NCBI RefSeq assembly: GCF_013409505.1 | Contig: NZ_JACCBN010000001.1 | Location: 5,394,001 to 5,458,000, forward strand | Direction: 5' to 3' | Origin: Actinomycetospora corticicola | GTDB lineage: Bacteria; Actinomycetota; Actinomycetes; Mycobacteriales; Pseudonocardiaceae | DNA length: 64,000 nt | Part shown: piece after piece, positions 16,010 through 23,330 of the stretch | Layout: every line of letters starts with the position of its first letter | How positions within the stretch are numbered: the stretch's first letter is position 1 | Notes under the pieces: model-generated | The model's input: only the letters and a program-made list of their open reading frames with translations | The model's database searches: none | What the model was told of the DNA's origin: nothing | Translations under genes and position numbers: made by a program

Positions 16010-17164
16010 GTGAACAGGAAAGCTGTTCATTTTGGTGTAGGACGATTCATCTTGGTGCCTCGTGACCTCGAAGCGTCTCCCACTGAGTGGTCTAAGAATG
16101 TTGGGTCAGCCCTAGGCAAAATTGCTGCTATTTCCGATCTACAAGTACCGACCGTCGATACATTCCTCGAAATTACAGTGCCGGCAACTTACGTGAGAGC
16201 GTCAGGACTCGATGGCGAGACGATTGAACCGATAACAGTTTTTCAGCCAGCGAAGGTCCAGATCCTATTTACTGTCAATATTCCAGAACGAATTCAGAAA
16301 GAGCTCAATCCGTTCGATCTTCACTTCGGAGGCACTCGCTTTGCTGTCATGATTAATTACGAGGACCACGGGCCGGTGGTCGTCGCGCGCTGCGCCGATG
16401 ACGAGTCATCGATCTTGCAGTCGCACGCAGTGATGATCGTGAGGGAGTTTCTGCAGCGCGAGCTTGCTCATGCGCACGAGCTCTTTCTGGTGTCCGTCGG
16501 CCCGAGCCCTTTCCATGCCGATTTCTCTATCTATCCCAGTGAGGCAGAACTTCCTGATGATACAGAGGGGCAATACAGAGAGCTAATCTACCGTCGAAGC
16601 CGTGGTCGTGGGCCACTCCGTTACTCGCTAGCGTTGCCTTCGTCCTTTGTGGCGCCAGAGGGAGGTGATCGAGTCTCACTCGCGTTTAGTCTGGCCCTCT
16701 ACCACCTTACGCGGGAGCTCTCACTCTACTACTCTCTGTCGGAGCGTGCAGATATCCATCGAGATCAGGTGTTCATAGTTTCGGCGCTAACGGACGATCT
16801 GATTGAGCAGTATCAGCGACGTGGCCCGTGGCCAGCTCTGAAGCGTACTTTCGCCGGTGGGCTGAGGACGAGGTCGGTTCTCCTGCGAGTGATCGAAGCC
16901 GAGAAATCGGAAGCTCAGGGAAGGTCGTTTGCCTCGAGCCTCATAGGCGAGCTGTCTGAAGGAGATGAGGAGGCCCCACTTCTTCATCGCGAGCTTTCGG
17001 TCGCGCGTAACGAATCCAACGCGGCCGAGTTGAGGGCGGCGCGGGAGACGGTCGACTCCTTGGAGTCCACTCGGAAGAAGGAGTTTGAGATCGCAGTGAT
17101 CTCACTCTCTACGCTCTTAGGTGGCGCGGCGGGCGCAGTAGTCAGTTTGCTCACCGGGTCGTGA
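16010..17164 (+). CDS. Unrecognised protein with C-terminal coiled coil and membrane helix
   Basis: A 384-residue protein, not recognised. GTG 16010 follows AAGGGG at good spacing. Residues 1-310 are mixed alpha/beta (FGVGRFILVPRDLEASP, VQILFTVNIPERIQKEL, VVVARCADDESSILQSHAVMIVREFLQ). Residues about 320-352 are a charged, coiled-coil-like stretch. Residues 358-382 (a hydrophobic run with GGAAGAVVSLL) look like one membrane helix reaching the C-terminus. It follows the ATPase gene by 49 bp and shares its low-GC composition, so the two probably travel together. A tail-anchored partner or effector is a possible reading. The last 48 bp overlap the rep gene. Confidence 0.75.
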   Translation: MNRKAVHFGVGRFILVPRDLEASPTEWSKNVGSALGKIAAISDLQVPTVDTFLEITVPATYVRASGLDGETIEPITVFQPAKVQILFTVNIPERIQKELNPFDLHFGGTRFAVMINYEDHGPVVVARCADDESSILQSHAVMIVREFLQRELAHAHELFLVSVGPSPFHADFSIYPSEAELPDDTEGQYRELIYRRSRGRGPLRYSLALPSSFVAPEGGDRVSLAFSLALYHLTRELSLYYSLSERADIHRDQVFIVSALTDDLIEQYQRRGPWPALKRTFAGGLRTRSVLLRVIEAEKSEAQGRSFASSLIGELSEGDEEAPLLHRELSVARNESNAAELRAARETVDSLESTRKKEFEIAVISLSTLLGGAAGAVVSLLTGS

Positions 17165-18553
17165 ATGATCCGGCTGACTCAACTTGACGACGAAGCTCGG
17201 GGCGTCATTTATGGCAACCCATCCGCGGTTGCCGTTAGTCATTAAGCGCACTCGGGAGCGTGAGCGGCGGTGAGAGACGCGTCCGGTGCTCTTTCGTACG
17301 CGCTGCACCCAGCGCGTCTGCACCCGTCCCTGGGCTCGAGCCCAGCGTCGGGCGACGCGCCCGGCGCGAAGGCCATCTTCGGCGGTCACCTGCACGGTGC
17401 GTACCGCGCGCTGGAGCGTCCAGACGCCCCAGAACCGGCCAGGTCCGGTGGCAGGCTCAGCCCACTGCGGTGGGACGTCGTGCTGGTACTCCTTGGCCGC
17501 CATGAGGCCGTGCTTGGTGAAGTAGGCCGCGACCCGGCGCGGGTCGGTGGCGCGCAGGCCGTCGGCGTAGTCGAGGGCGGTTCCGGCCAGCTCGTGGCGG
17601 CGGCGCTGCTCTGGGTCGGGGTGGGCGACGACGTCCGCCCACGCGGCGGAGAGCCACACCGCGAATCGCTGCCCGGTCGTTCGAGCGGTCCCGTGCGGCG
17701 GGGTGCAGAGCAGGTGGACGTGCGGGGCGCCCCGGCGCTGGAACTCCAGCTTCCACACGCAGGCCCACTCCTCGCCCCATGCGCGGGCGTAGCGCTTGCG
17801 CAGCGCCTTCATGTGCCGCTTGAGCACCGCGCCCGTCGGGACCGAGGTGAGCCAGTCGCCGGGGTAGGTCAGCGTCACCATCGCCGGAAGCCGCCCGCCC
17901 TCGTAGAGCGGGGTGTAGTCCAGCTCGCACAGACGGCGCACCATGTTCGCCCGGGACTTCCGCGACCAGGACGTGATCGCCGTCCGAGGCGTCGGACGTT
18001 CCGGCCACTCCCCGGTGGCGACGAACGCGGCCACCGCGGCGTCCACGTCCTTCACCCGCGCCGACCGCGCCCGCTCCTCGGTGCGCTCCCGGCGCGACCA
18101 GTCCCGGCACGCCACCGCGAAGATGCCCGGCCCCACCGTCAACTCCCAGCGCGGGCCCTCCGCGAGCGTCCCGGGCTCTTCGCGGATCGCGGGGAACATT
18201 GAGGCGGCAGCGTCGACGAGCTCGGGCGAGGGAAACGACGGCGACCACAGCCCAGCGACCGTGTCCGGGACGTGCTCTTCGTGCTGCTCGGAGGTGGTGC
18301 GGCCCGATATGGCACATAGAACAAGCCCAGGCCGGCCGCCCCCGGCGGCCGGCGGTGCGGCCGGGTCGGACGCGGCCACGGCCTCGCCGGCGCTCCTGCC
18401 TCCGGCCCGCGCCAGCTGGCCGGCCACGCCTCCCACGGCCGCCACAGCGCGGGCGGCGGAAGCGGGGTGGCCGGGCGAGTACGAGCGCCACGGATCAGGC
18501 AGGCGCGACCACGACGCGCGAGCAGCGGACAGACCAGAGAGGGAGTGCGACAC
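17117..18553 (-). CDS. RepSA-like rolling-circle replication initiator (HUH type)
   Basis: A 478-residue protein. The HUH metal motif is seen in GAPHVHLL, preceded by MVTLTYPGDW and WACVWKLEFQRR. The downstream AAYFTKHGL carries a candidate catalytic Tyr. RepSA of pSAM2 nicks the double-strand origin and starts rolling-circle replication after excision. GTG 18553 is preferred because GAGGAG lies seven bases upstream. The C-terminus (GNRGWVAINDAPSFVVKL) is the type seen in AICE Rep proteins. The gene is convergent with the cargo pair and overlaps its last gene by 48 bp. Confidence 0.85.
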   Translation of the reverse strand: MSHSLSGLSAARASWSRLPDPWRSYSPGHPASAARAVAAVGGVAGQLARAGGRSAGEAVAASDPAAPPAAGGGRPGLVLCAISGRTTSEQHEEHVPDTVAGLWSPSFPSPELVDAAASMFPAIREEPGTLAEGPRWELTVGPGIFAVACRDWSRRERTEERARSARVKDVDAAVAAFVATGEWPERPTPRTAITSWSRKSRANMVRRLCELDYTPLYEGGRLPAMVTLTYPGDWLTSVPTGAVLKRHMKALRKRYARAWGEEWACVWKLEFQRRGAPHVHLLCTPPHGTARTTGQRFAVWLSAAWADVVAHPDPEQRRRHELAGTALDYADGLRATDPRRVAAYFTKHGLMAAKEYQHDVPPQWAEPATGPGRFWGVWTLQRAVRTVQVTAEDGLRAGRVARRWARAQGRVQTRWVQRVRKSTGRVSHRRSRSRVRLMTNGNRGWVAINDAPSFVVKLSQPDHSRPGEQTDYCARRAT

Positions 18554-18792
18554 AGGAGGGCTCCTCGAAGCTGGAGGGGCCGACCGGCGAGCTGAAGACC
18601 GTGACCAAGGCGCGCGGAATCGCCACAGGGCCCACAAGGCCTGCGGTACGGAGCGCGCAGATGGACTGCCGTGTCAGGCAGCCCGAACGATCAGAGCTGC
18701 CAGTAGGCGACGAGGGGTGACGACGACAAGACCGCTGAGCGATCGACGGACGGACTCGCGGAGCAACGGAAGAACCCGTACAAACGGCTGCG
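18554..18792. other. Divergent spacer upstream of rep
   Basis: A 239-bp spacer between the rep start and a small rightward gene. It should hold the rep promoter. No clear palindrome or coding frame is seen. Confidence 0.4.
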
Positions 18793-19068
18793 ATGTCGAT
18801 TGAAGACGGAACGAACCCTGCCCGCCGCGCCGTCGAGGAACTGCTGCACGTTGCCCAGCACGGCCGAGACCTGTGCCCTCCCGGCAATGACCCGCAGGAA
18901 TGGGCCAGCGGCGTCCTCTACGACCTCGCCCGCGTCGCCGAACTCCTCGACGGCGCCGTGGAACAGGTATCCGGTCGCCGCAACGACACGGTCGCGGACA
19001 GCGCACACGCCCTCGCCACCGTGATCTCCGCGCACCGCAACCTCGCAGTCGGACCACCACCTCAGTGA
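18793..19068 (+). CDS. Small hypothetical AICE protein
   Basis: A 91-residue, acidic and probably all-helical protein (ARRAVEELLHVAQHGRDL, ASGVLYDLARVAELLDGAVEQV, SAHALATVISAHRNL). Frame and codon use look genuine. The ATG lacks a strong ribosome site. No domain is recognised. Its place after rep and before a DUF2510 gene suggests an accessory role in the element. Confidence 0.55.
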   Translation: MSIEDGTNPARRAVEELLHVAQHGRDLCPPGNDPQEWASGVLYDLARVAELLDGAVEQVSGRRNDTVADSAHALATVISAHRNLAVGPPPQ

Positions 19069-19458
19069 CAGAGCCCTGCCGTCGCGCCTCCGGCGGCCAG
19101 GGCGCTCCGCCCCTGGACCCAAGGCACCGACCTCAGGAGAGCCCGGACGGCTCGAACTCGAGGTAGCGGAAAGGTGGTGGCGTGCGGGACGGTGTCTCAC
19201 CCACGTCGGCGCTTCCTGGGTCTGACAGCCCGCCCGCACAGCCGCAAGGGCCACGGTTCGCGAGATAGCCGGCGGCAGAGGCATCAAAGTGGCCCTTGCC
19301 CCTGCACGAGCGGTCCGTCCGAGGCGACCACGCGCCGCCGAGGGAGAGACCCCGAAGCCAGTCTCTATTGGATCAAGACCCGGTAACGACAGTGCAAGGG
19401 GGGTCGATCCAAGTTCCAGACGCGCTGCGGGGGCGGCGCACCGAGACGGAGGTACCTC
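19069..19458. other. Non-coding region inside the element
   Basis: About 390 bp without a convincing gene. It begins with a GC-rich hairpin (CCAGGGCGCTCCGCCCCTGG near 19096) and ends with the ribosome site of the next gene (GGAGGTACCTC). Given the rep gene nearby, this is the best place in the element for a double-strand replication origin, but no nick site can be identified from sequence alone. Confidence 0.4.
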
Positions 19459-19896
19459 ATGGGTCTCATGCGCAAGATGACCAGCATCAGCACGCTCGGG
19501 CTGGTCGACTTCCGCTCCGACAAGGAACGGACCGCGAAGTACACCCGTGACACCCGCGATGCGACCCGCGAGGCCATCGAGGCGCAGGAGGCCGCAGCCA
19601 AGTACGCCCGTCAGACGCGGAACGCCACCCGGGTCACCGTCGTCCAGAACATGATGATGTTGGACCAGCAGCGGCGGCAGCTTGCTCAGGATCGCGTCCA
19701 CCACGTCGAATCGCAGGCGAACGCGCACATACTGGCTGGCGGCCAGCAGCAGCAGAGTTGGCCGGAACCGCAGCAGATCGCGCCGCAGGCCCCGCCGCCC
19801 TACGTCCCGGACTCGATCCCGGCCGGCTGGTACGACGACGGCAACGGGACGACCCGCTGGTACGACGGACAGCGTTGGACGCCGCACACCCGCTGA
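19459..19896 (+). CDS. DUF2510-domain protein
   Basis: A 145-residue protein. The C-terminal DUF2510 module is clear (PAGWYDDGNGTTRWYDGQRWTPHT, residues about 120-144). The N-terminal half is a charged coiled coil with a repeated pattern (KYTRDTRDATREA, KYARQTRNATRVT). A Gln/Pro-rich linker joins them. GGAGGT lies at good spacing before the ATG. DUF2510 is common in actinobacterial membrane-associated proteins, but no function is established. It is the last gene before attR and possibly a cargo gene. Confidence 0.75.
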   Translation: MGLMRKMTSISTLGLVDFRSDKERTAKYTRDTRDATREAIEAQEAAAKYARQTRNATRVTVVQNMMMLDQQRRQLAQDRVHHVESQANAHILAGGQQQQSWPEPQQIAPQAPPPYVPDSIPAGWYDDGNGTTRWYDGQRWTPHTR

Positions 19897-19916
19897 CCTC
19901 CGAGCCGTGCTGATGC

Positions 19917-19937
19917 ACTGCACCAGCACTGCACCAG
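19917..19937. repeat. Candidate integrase arm sites, right end
   Basis: Two copies of ACTGCACCAG (19917-19926 and 19928-19937), 11 bp apart. They match the ACTGCACCAAC pair at the left end (7903-7925). Confidence 0.55.
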
Positions 19938-20032
19938 CCGGGCTCCGTCCAGCAGCGTTCGTCAGAGTCCGTCGGAGAAGAACGCGCTGGTCAGGGGCGT
20001 GCAGCAGCCCTGTCGAGACGGTCCAAGGGCAA

Positions 20033-20080
20033 CTTGTAAGCGAAAGGTCCGGGGTTCGATTCCCCGCGCCGGCTCCACGT
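20033..20080 (+). other. attR: 48-bp core repeat
   Basis: Identical to 7810-7857. It contains only the 3' part of a tRNA (anticodon loop to CCA), so it is not a functional tRNA gene. It marks the right boundary of the integrated element. Confidence 0.93.
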
Positions 20081-20081
20081 G

Positions 20082-20466
20082 CTTCTTCCCGACGCCGGGT
20101 CGTGGTTGCGCTGCTCAGCGTGGCCGCTCGGACTGTGTGCGGTAGTTCGTGAGCGTGTTGCAGCAGCGCTTGCGCGTGTCGCTCACGAAGTCGACAGCAG
20201 GGCGTAGACGGCCGCCGGGCCAAGATCGCGATTTCGGTGGCGACGCGCCGCGGATCGTCGGCGTGTCGCCACCGAAGTTCCGATCGAGGTCGTCGGCGAT
20301 CGCGGCAGCGCGACACGGCGAACCGGTCCTCGAGTCGGACCCTCCCGACGGCCCAGACGCGACACCCGATCGCCGCATAACGAGCGGCTCCGACGGCACG
20401 ACAGTCCGGGCAGGTCCGACCCGCGAGGGGGCCGGACACTGACCTAGACCGTCGGGGGACCCACGA
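20082..20466. other. Non-coding spacer with a 12-bp inverted repeat
   Basis: About 385 bp between attR and the next gene. TTCGGTGGCGAC (20233-20244) and its exact inverse GTCGCCACCGAA (20265-20276) flank a 20-base centre that can itself pair in part. A family E-like motif lies near 20086. The short frames here look like chance frames. Confidence 0.45.
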
Positions 20467-21066
20467 ATGACCGTTGCGCCTGATTCCACGCCCCGCCCGA
20501 CGAGCGGTGGTCGGCACGCGACGCCGCCGCGGGGTCAGGCCCGGACCATGACGGCCTGGTCGCCGCAGCCGGCCGCCTCCTCGGAGGTCACGGACAAGCT
20601 GCACATCCCGGCGCAGTACCGGCAGCCCGCGGTGCGCCCGGTCGGCGGGCCTCCGCAGCAGCTGCCCACGGGCCTCGCGATGAAGCGGCGCAACCCGGTC
20701 GGCGTGTGGCTGGGCCTGCCGCTGATCACCTTCGGCATCTACACCTACGTCTGGTACTACAAGATCCACCGCGAGATGGCCGAGTTCGACCGCCGCCGGG
20801 TCGTCCCGGTCGCCGGCCCGATGCTGGTCCTGCTGTTCCTCAGCTGGACGATCGTGGCGCCGTTCGTGTCGCTCTACAACACCGGGAACCGCATCGCCGA
20901 CGCCCAGCGCGCCGCCGGCCTCCGGCCCTCGTGCAGCGCGGGGATCGGCCTGCTCCTCTGCTTCGCCTTCGGTCTGGTGTCGCTCTACTACCAGAGCGAG
21001 CTCAACAAGATCGTCGACTCCTACGCCGGCGCGACGCCCGGTGCGACGGTGCCGCTGCGCGGCTGA
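20467..21066 (+). CDS. DUF4234-like membrane protein
   Basis: A 199-residue protein. After a 70-residue Pro/Gln-rich cytosolic N-terminus there are three hydrophobic segments: around NPVGVWLGLPLITFGIYTYVWYY, AGPMLVLLFLSWTIVAPFVSLY and CSAGIGLLLCFAFGLVSLYY. The pattern with YKIHREM and LNKIVDSY resembles DUF4234 proteins, whose function is unknown. GGGGGA lies upstream of the ATG. It stands alone just outside the integrated element. Confidence 0.65.
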   Translation: MTVAPDSTPRPTSGGRHATPPRGQARTMTAWSPQPAASSEVTDKLHIPAQYRQPAVRPVGGPPQQLPTGLAMKRRNPVGVWLGLPLITFGIYTYVWYYKIHREMAEFDRRRVVPVAGPMLVLLFLSWTIVAPFVSLYNTGNRIADAQRAAGLRPSCSAGIGLLLCFAFGLVSLYYQSELNKIVDSYAGATPGATVPLRG

Positions 21067-21170
21067 CGCTGTTCCCGACGGCGGGTCCGGCACCTGCGTG
21101 AGGTCGGGATCATCCCGCGGGCGCCCGGCGTTGGGACGAGTCCGTCCCCGCCGTCGAGAAGGAGCCAGCC

Positions 21171-21533
21171 GTGCCCGACATGGAGAACCTCGTCCACGCC
21201 ACCCTGCGCGTGTTCAACGAACGCGACCCGGAGGCCCGGCTGCAGGTGATGGCCGAGGTCTACGCCGACGACATCGTCTTCACCGACGTCGAGGGATCGC
21301 TCCGCGGGCACGCGCCGCTCAGCGAGAAGGTGCAGGGCCTGCTCGACTCCGCGCCGGGGTTCGTGTTCACCCCGGTCGGCGAGGCGCACGTGCTCGACGA
21401 CCTCATCCACGCGCCGTGGGGGTTCGGGCCGCCCGACGGTGAGCCCGTGGTGCGGGGCGTGGACATGAGCCTGGTCGCCGACGGCAAGGTCGCGCGGCTC
21501 TACACGGTGCTGGTCGACGCCGTCGAGGGGTAG
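21171..21533 (+). CDS. SnoaL-like / NTF2-family protein
   Basis: A 120-residue alpha+beta-barrel protein. The opening pattern (LVHATLRVFNERDPEARLQVMAEVYADDIVFTDVEG) is typical of SnoaL-like polyketide-cyclase or ketosteroid-isomerase folds. The GTG start has AAGGAG at good spacing. The last 34 bp overlap the convergent monooxygenase gene. The substrate is unknown. The neighbouring FAD monooxygenase makes a joint role in modifying an aromatic compound conceivable. Confidence 0.75.
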   Translation: MPDMENLVHATLRVFNERDPEARLQVMAEVYADDIVFTDVEGSLRGHAPLSEKVQGLLDSAPGFVFTPVGEAHVLDDLIHAPWGFGPPDGEPVVRGVDMSLVADGKVARLYTVLVDAVEG

Positions 21534-22666
21534 TCCTCCAGTTCGATGTCGGTCGCGAAGCGGTCCATCAGTGCCATGACGCGGCTGAACAGCGGCGCGA
21601 CCGAGAAGAGCTTGTTCCGCAGCCAGATGCGCGGGCGGGTCGACGGCGCCAACAGCGCGCCGGCGTTCACCTTGGCCGCGACCTTCGCGTAGCCGCGGAA
21701 CGTGCGGTCGTACGCCGCGAACGCGGCCGCAACATCGCCACCCGCCGTCATGAGCTCCCCCGCGAGGACGTAGGCGCCCACGACGGCGAGGCCGGTGCCG
21801 AAGCCGCCGAGCGCGTTGCCGTAGGCGGCGTCGCCGACGAGCACGACCCGCCCGCGGGAGTACCGGTCGACGTGCACCCGGCTGATGGAGTCGAGGTGGA
21901 AGCCTTGCGCGTCGGGGAGGGCCTCGAGCAGCTGCGGGACCTTCCACGCAGCACCGCAGTAGGCGTCGCGCAGCGCCTGCTTCTGCGCCTCGACGTCGCC
22001 GCGTTCGACGCCGAGCGGGTCGGACCGGAAGACGAAGAAGGCCGGTGCCTTGGGTCCGCCGGTCGCGGCCATGCGGCCGGGCTCGTTGTACATCTCGTCG
22101 CCCGCGACCAGCTCACCACCGACCTCGAGCAGGGCGTAGTAGTGGCCGAGGTGGGTCACGTAGTCCGACTCCGGGCCGAACGCGAGACGGCGGACCGTGG
22201 AGTGGATGCCGTCGGCGCCGACGACGAGGTCGAAGGTCTGCGACGGCGAGCGGCGGAACGTCACGTCGACCCCGTCGGGCGTCTCGTGCAGCGCGGTGAT
22301 GCTGTCGTCGAAGACGTAGCGGCAGGTCGCGGACGTGCGCTCGACGAGCAGCTGCGCGAGATCGCCCCGGCGGACCTCGATGTCGCCGCCGCTGAAGGCC
22401 GCCGGGGTGATGCCGAGGGTCCGGCCCTCGGCGTCGACGATCCGGCCGTCGCCGCCACCGCCGGTGGCGAGCCGCTCGACGTCGTCGAGAAGGCCCATCC
22501 GACGCAGCACCGTCAGGTGGGTCTCGCCCTTGAAGTCGACGGCCTGCCCGCCGGGTCGGACGGCCGGCGCCTGCTCGACGATCGTCACCTCGAACCCGTA
22601 CCGCGCGAGCCAGAGGCCGAGGGTGGGGCCGGCGATGCTGGCTCCGCTGATGAGGACGCGTGTCAT
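21500..22666 (-). CDS. FAD-dependent monooxygenase (PHBH fold)
   Basis: A 388-residue flavoprotein. The N-terminal FAD-binding motif is VLISGASIAGPTLGLWLARYG, with the middle Gly replaced by Ala. The DG motif is FDLVVGADGIHSTVRR and the second FAD contact is GRVVLVGDAAYGNALGGFGTGLAVVGAYVLAGEL. Family members hydroxylate aromatic substrates or inactivate antibiotics such as tetracycline or rifamycin. No evidence picks one. Its start overlaps the stop of the upstream TetR gene by four bases, a common arrangement for resistance or catabolic pairs. Confidence 0.88.
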   Translation of the reverse strand: MTRVLISGASIAGPTLGLWLARYGFEVTIVEQAPAVRPGGQAVDFKGETHLTVLRRMGLLDDVERLATGGGGDGRIVDAEGRTLGITPAAFSGGDIEVRRGDLAQLLVERTSATCRYVFDDSITALHETPDGVDVTFRRSPSQTFDLVVGADGIHSTVRRLAFGPESDYVTHLGHYYALLEVGGELVAGDEMYNEPGRMAATGGPKAPAFFVFRSDPLGVERGDVEAQKQALRDAYCGAAWKVPQLLEALPDAQGFHLDSISRVHVDRYSRGRVVLVGDAAYGNALGGFGTGLAVVGAYVLAGELMTAGGDVAAAFAAYDRTFRGYAKVAAKVNAGALLAPSTRPRIWLRNKLFSVAPLFSRVMALMDRFATDIELEDYPSTASTSTV

Positions 22667-23289
22667 GGGTGGGCCTCTCGGTGCACGAGCTGGTGGAAGT
22701 GGGCGTCGAGGTCGGCGATCGCGACGCGGGCGGTGTCCTCGAGGTCGGCGGCGGGACGGGTGTCACGGAGGACCGCGGCCCCGATGGCGTCCCCGACGAA
22801 CTGGAGGATCGCGACGAGCGCCGACGCGTGGACGTGGGCCAGGCCCGGGTGCAACGACGGGTCGGTGACGGCGAGGGCGTCGCGGAGTGCGCCGACCTGG
22901 CCGTCGCGGACCTCCAGCCCGAAGCGCCGGACCACCGGGCTGCCGGCACACAGAGCGAAGAACTGCCCGCGCTGCTCGGCCAGGTCGTCCGTCCGGGCCC
23001 GCGCGATGTCCTCGAACACCACGACCTGCAGCGCGACCGCCGGGCTGGTGCCCCTGGGCCGGTCGACGACGAGGTCGTGGAGGCGCTGTCGGATGGCGTC
23101 GGCGCGGTCGAGGGCGAGGTCCTGCTTCGCCGGGAAGTAGTTGTAGACGGTCTGCTCGGAGACGTCGGCCGCGCGGGCGACGTCGGTCATCGCGACGGCG
23201 TCGAACCCCTGCGTCGCGAACAGGTGCGCCGCGACATCGGCGATGCGCTGCCGCGTCTCGGCCTTCTTGCGCTCCCGCAACCCGGCCAC
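22663..23289 (-). CDS. TetR-family transcriptional regulator
   Basis: A 208-residue regulator. The helix-turn-helix is visible (RQRIADVAAHLFATQGFDAVAMTDVARAADVSEQTVYNYFPAKQDL). The C-terminal ligand domain is variable. It is cotranscribed with and probably regulates the FAD monooxygenase. A 7-bp inverted repeat lies 17-41 bp upstream of the GTG start and could be its operator. Confidence 0.88.
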   Translation of the reverse strand: MAGLRERKKAETRQRIADVAAHLFATQGFDAVAMTDVARAADVSEQTVYNYFPAKQDLALDRADAIRQRLHDLVVDRPRGTSPAVALQVVVFEDIARARTDDLAEQRGQFFALCAGSPVVRRFGLEVRDGQVGALRDALAVTDPSLHPGLAHVHASALVAILQFVGDAIGAAVLRDTRPAADLEDTARVAIADLDAHFHQLVHREAHP

Positions 23290-23305
23290 GGCGCTAGTGC
23301 TACAC

Positions 23306-23330
23306 GAAAGTTCGAGTGACTACAACTTTC
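23306..23330. promoter_or_regulatory. Candidate TetR operator
   Basis: GAAAGTT (23306-23312) and AACTTTC (23324-23330) form an inverted repeat with an 11-base centre, just upstream of the TetR start. It also spans the stop codon of the upstream dehalogenase-like gene. Confidence 0.4.

Larger units (their letters stand above)
7810..20080. mobile_element. AICE-type integrative element (pSAM2-like) in tRNA-Thr
   Basis: A 12.2-kb insertion bounded by a 48-bp direct repeat, one copy being the tRNA-Thr 3' end. Contents in order: int, xis, small gene, FtsK/TraB translocase, WhiB-like gene, two small genes, divergent KorSA-like GntR regulator, PP2C, Nudix, ATPase/TOPRIM gene, membrane-helix gene, RepSA-like initiator, two small genes. 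This module set (Int/Xis, rolling-circle Rep, single TraB, GntR repressor, Nudix) is the published AICE plan, in which the element excises, replicates by rolling circle and moves as double-stranded DNA through TraB. No Spd spread genes are recognised. All core modules look intact. Confidence 0.9.

Noticed and set aside
19140..19450. Short frames of 60-84 codons in the element's non-coding region
   Set aside because: They overlap one another in several frames, lack ribosome sites and share no features with known AICE proteins.
20033..20080. A second tRNA gene
   Set aside because: Only the 3' part of tRNA-Thr is present, with no acceptor or D-arm 5' half. It is the attR repeat.
20115..20489. 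Overlapping frames of 60-124 codons on both strands between attR and the DUF4234-like gene
   Set aside because: They show no ribosome site, no motif and no codon bias, and they span a strong inverted repeat.
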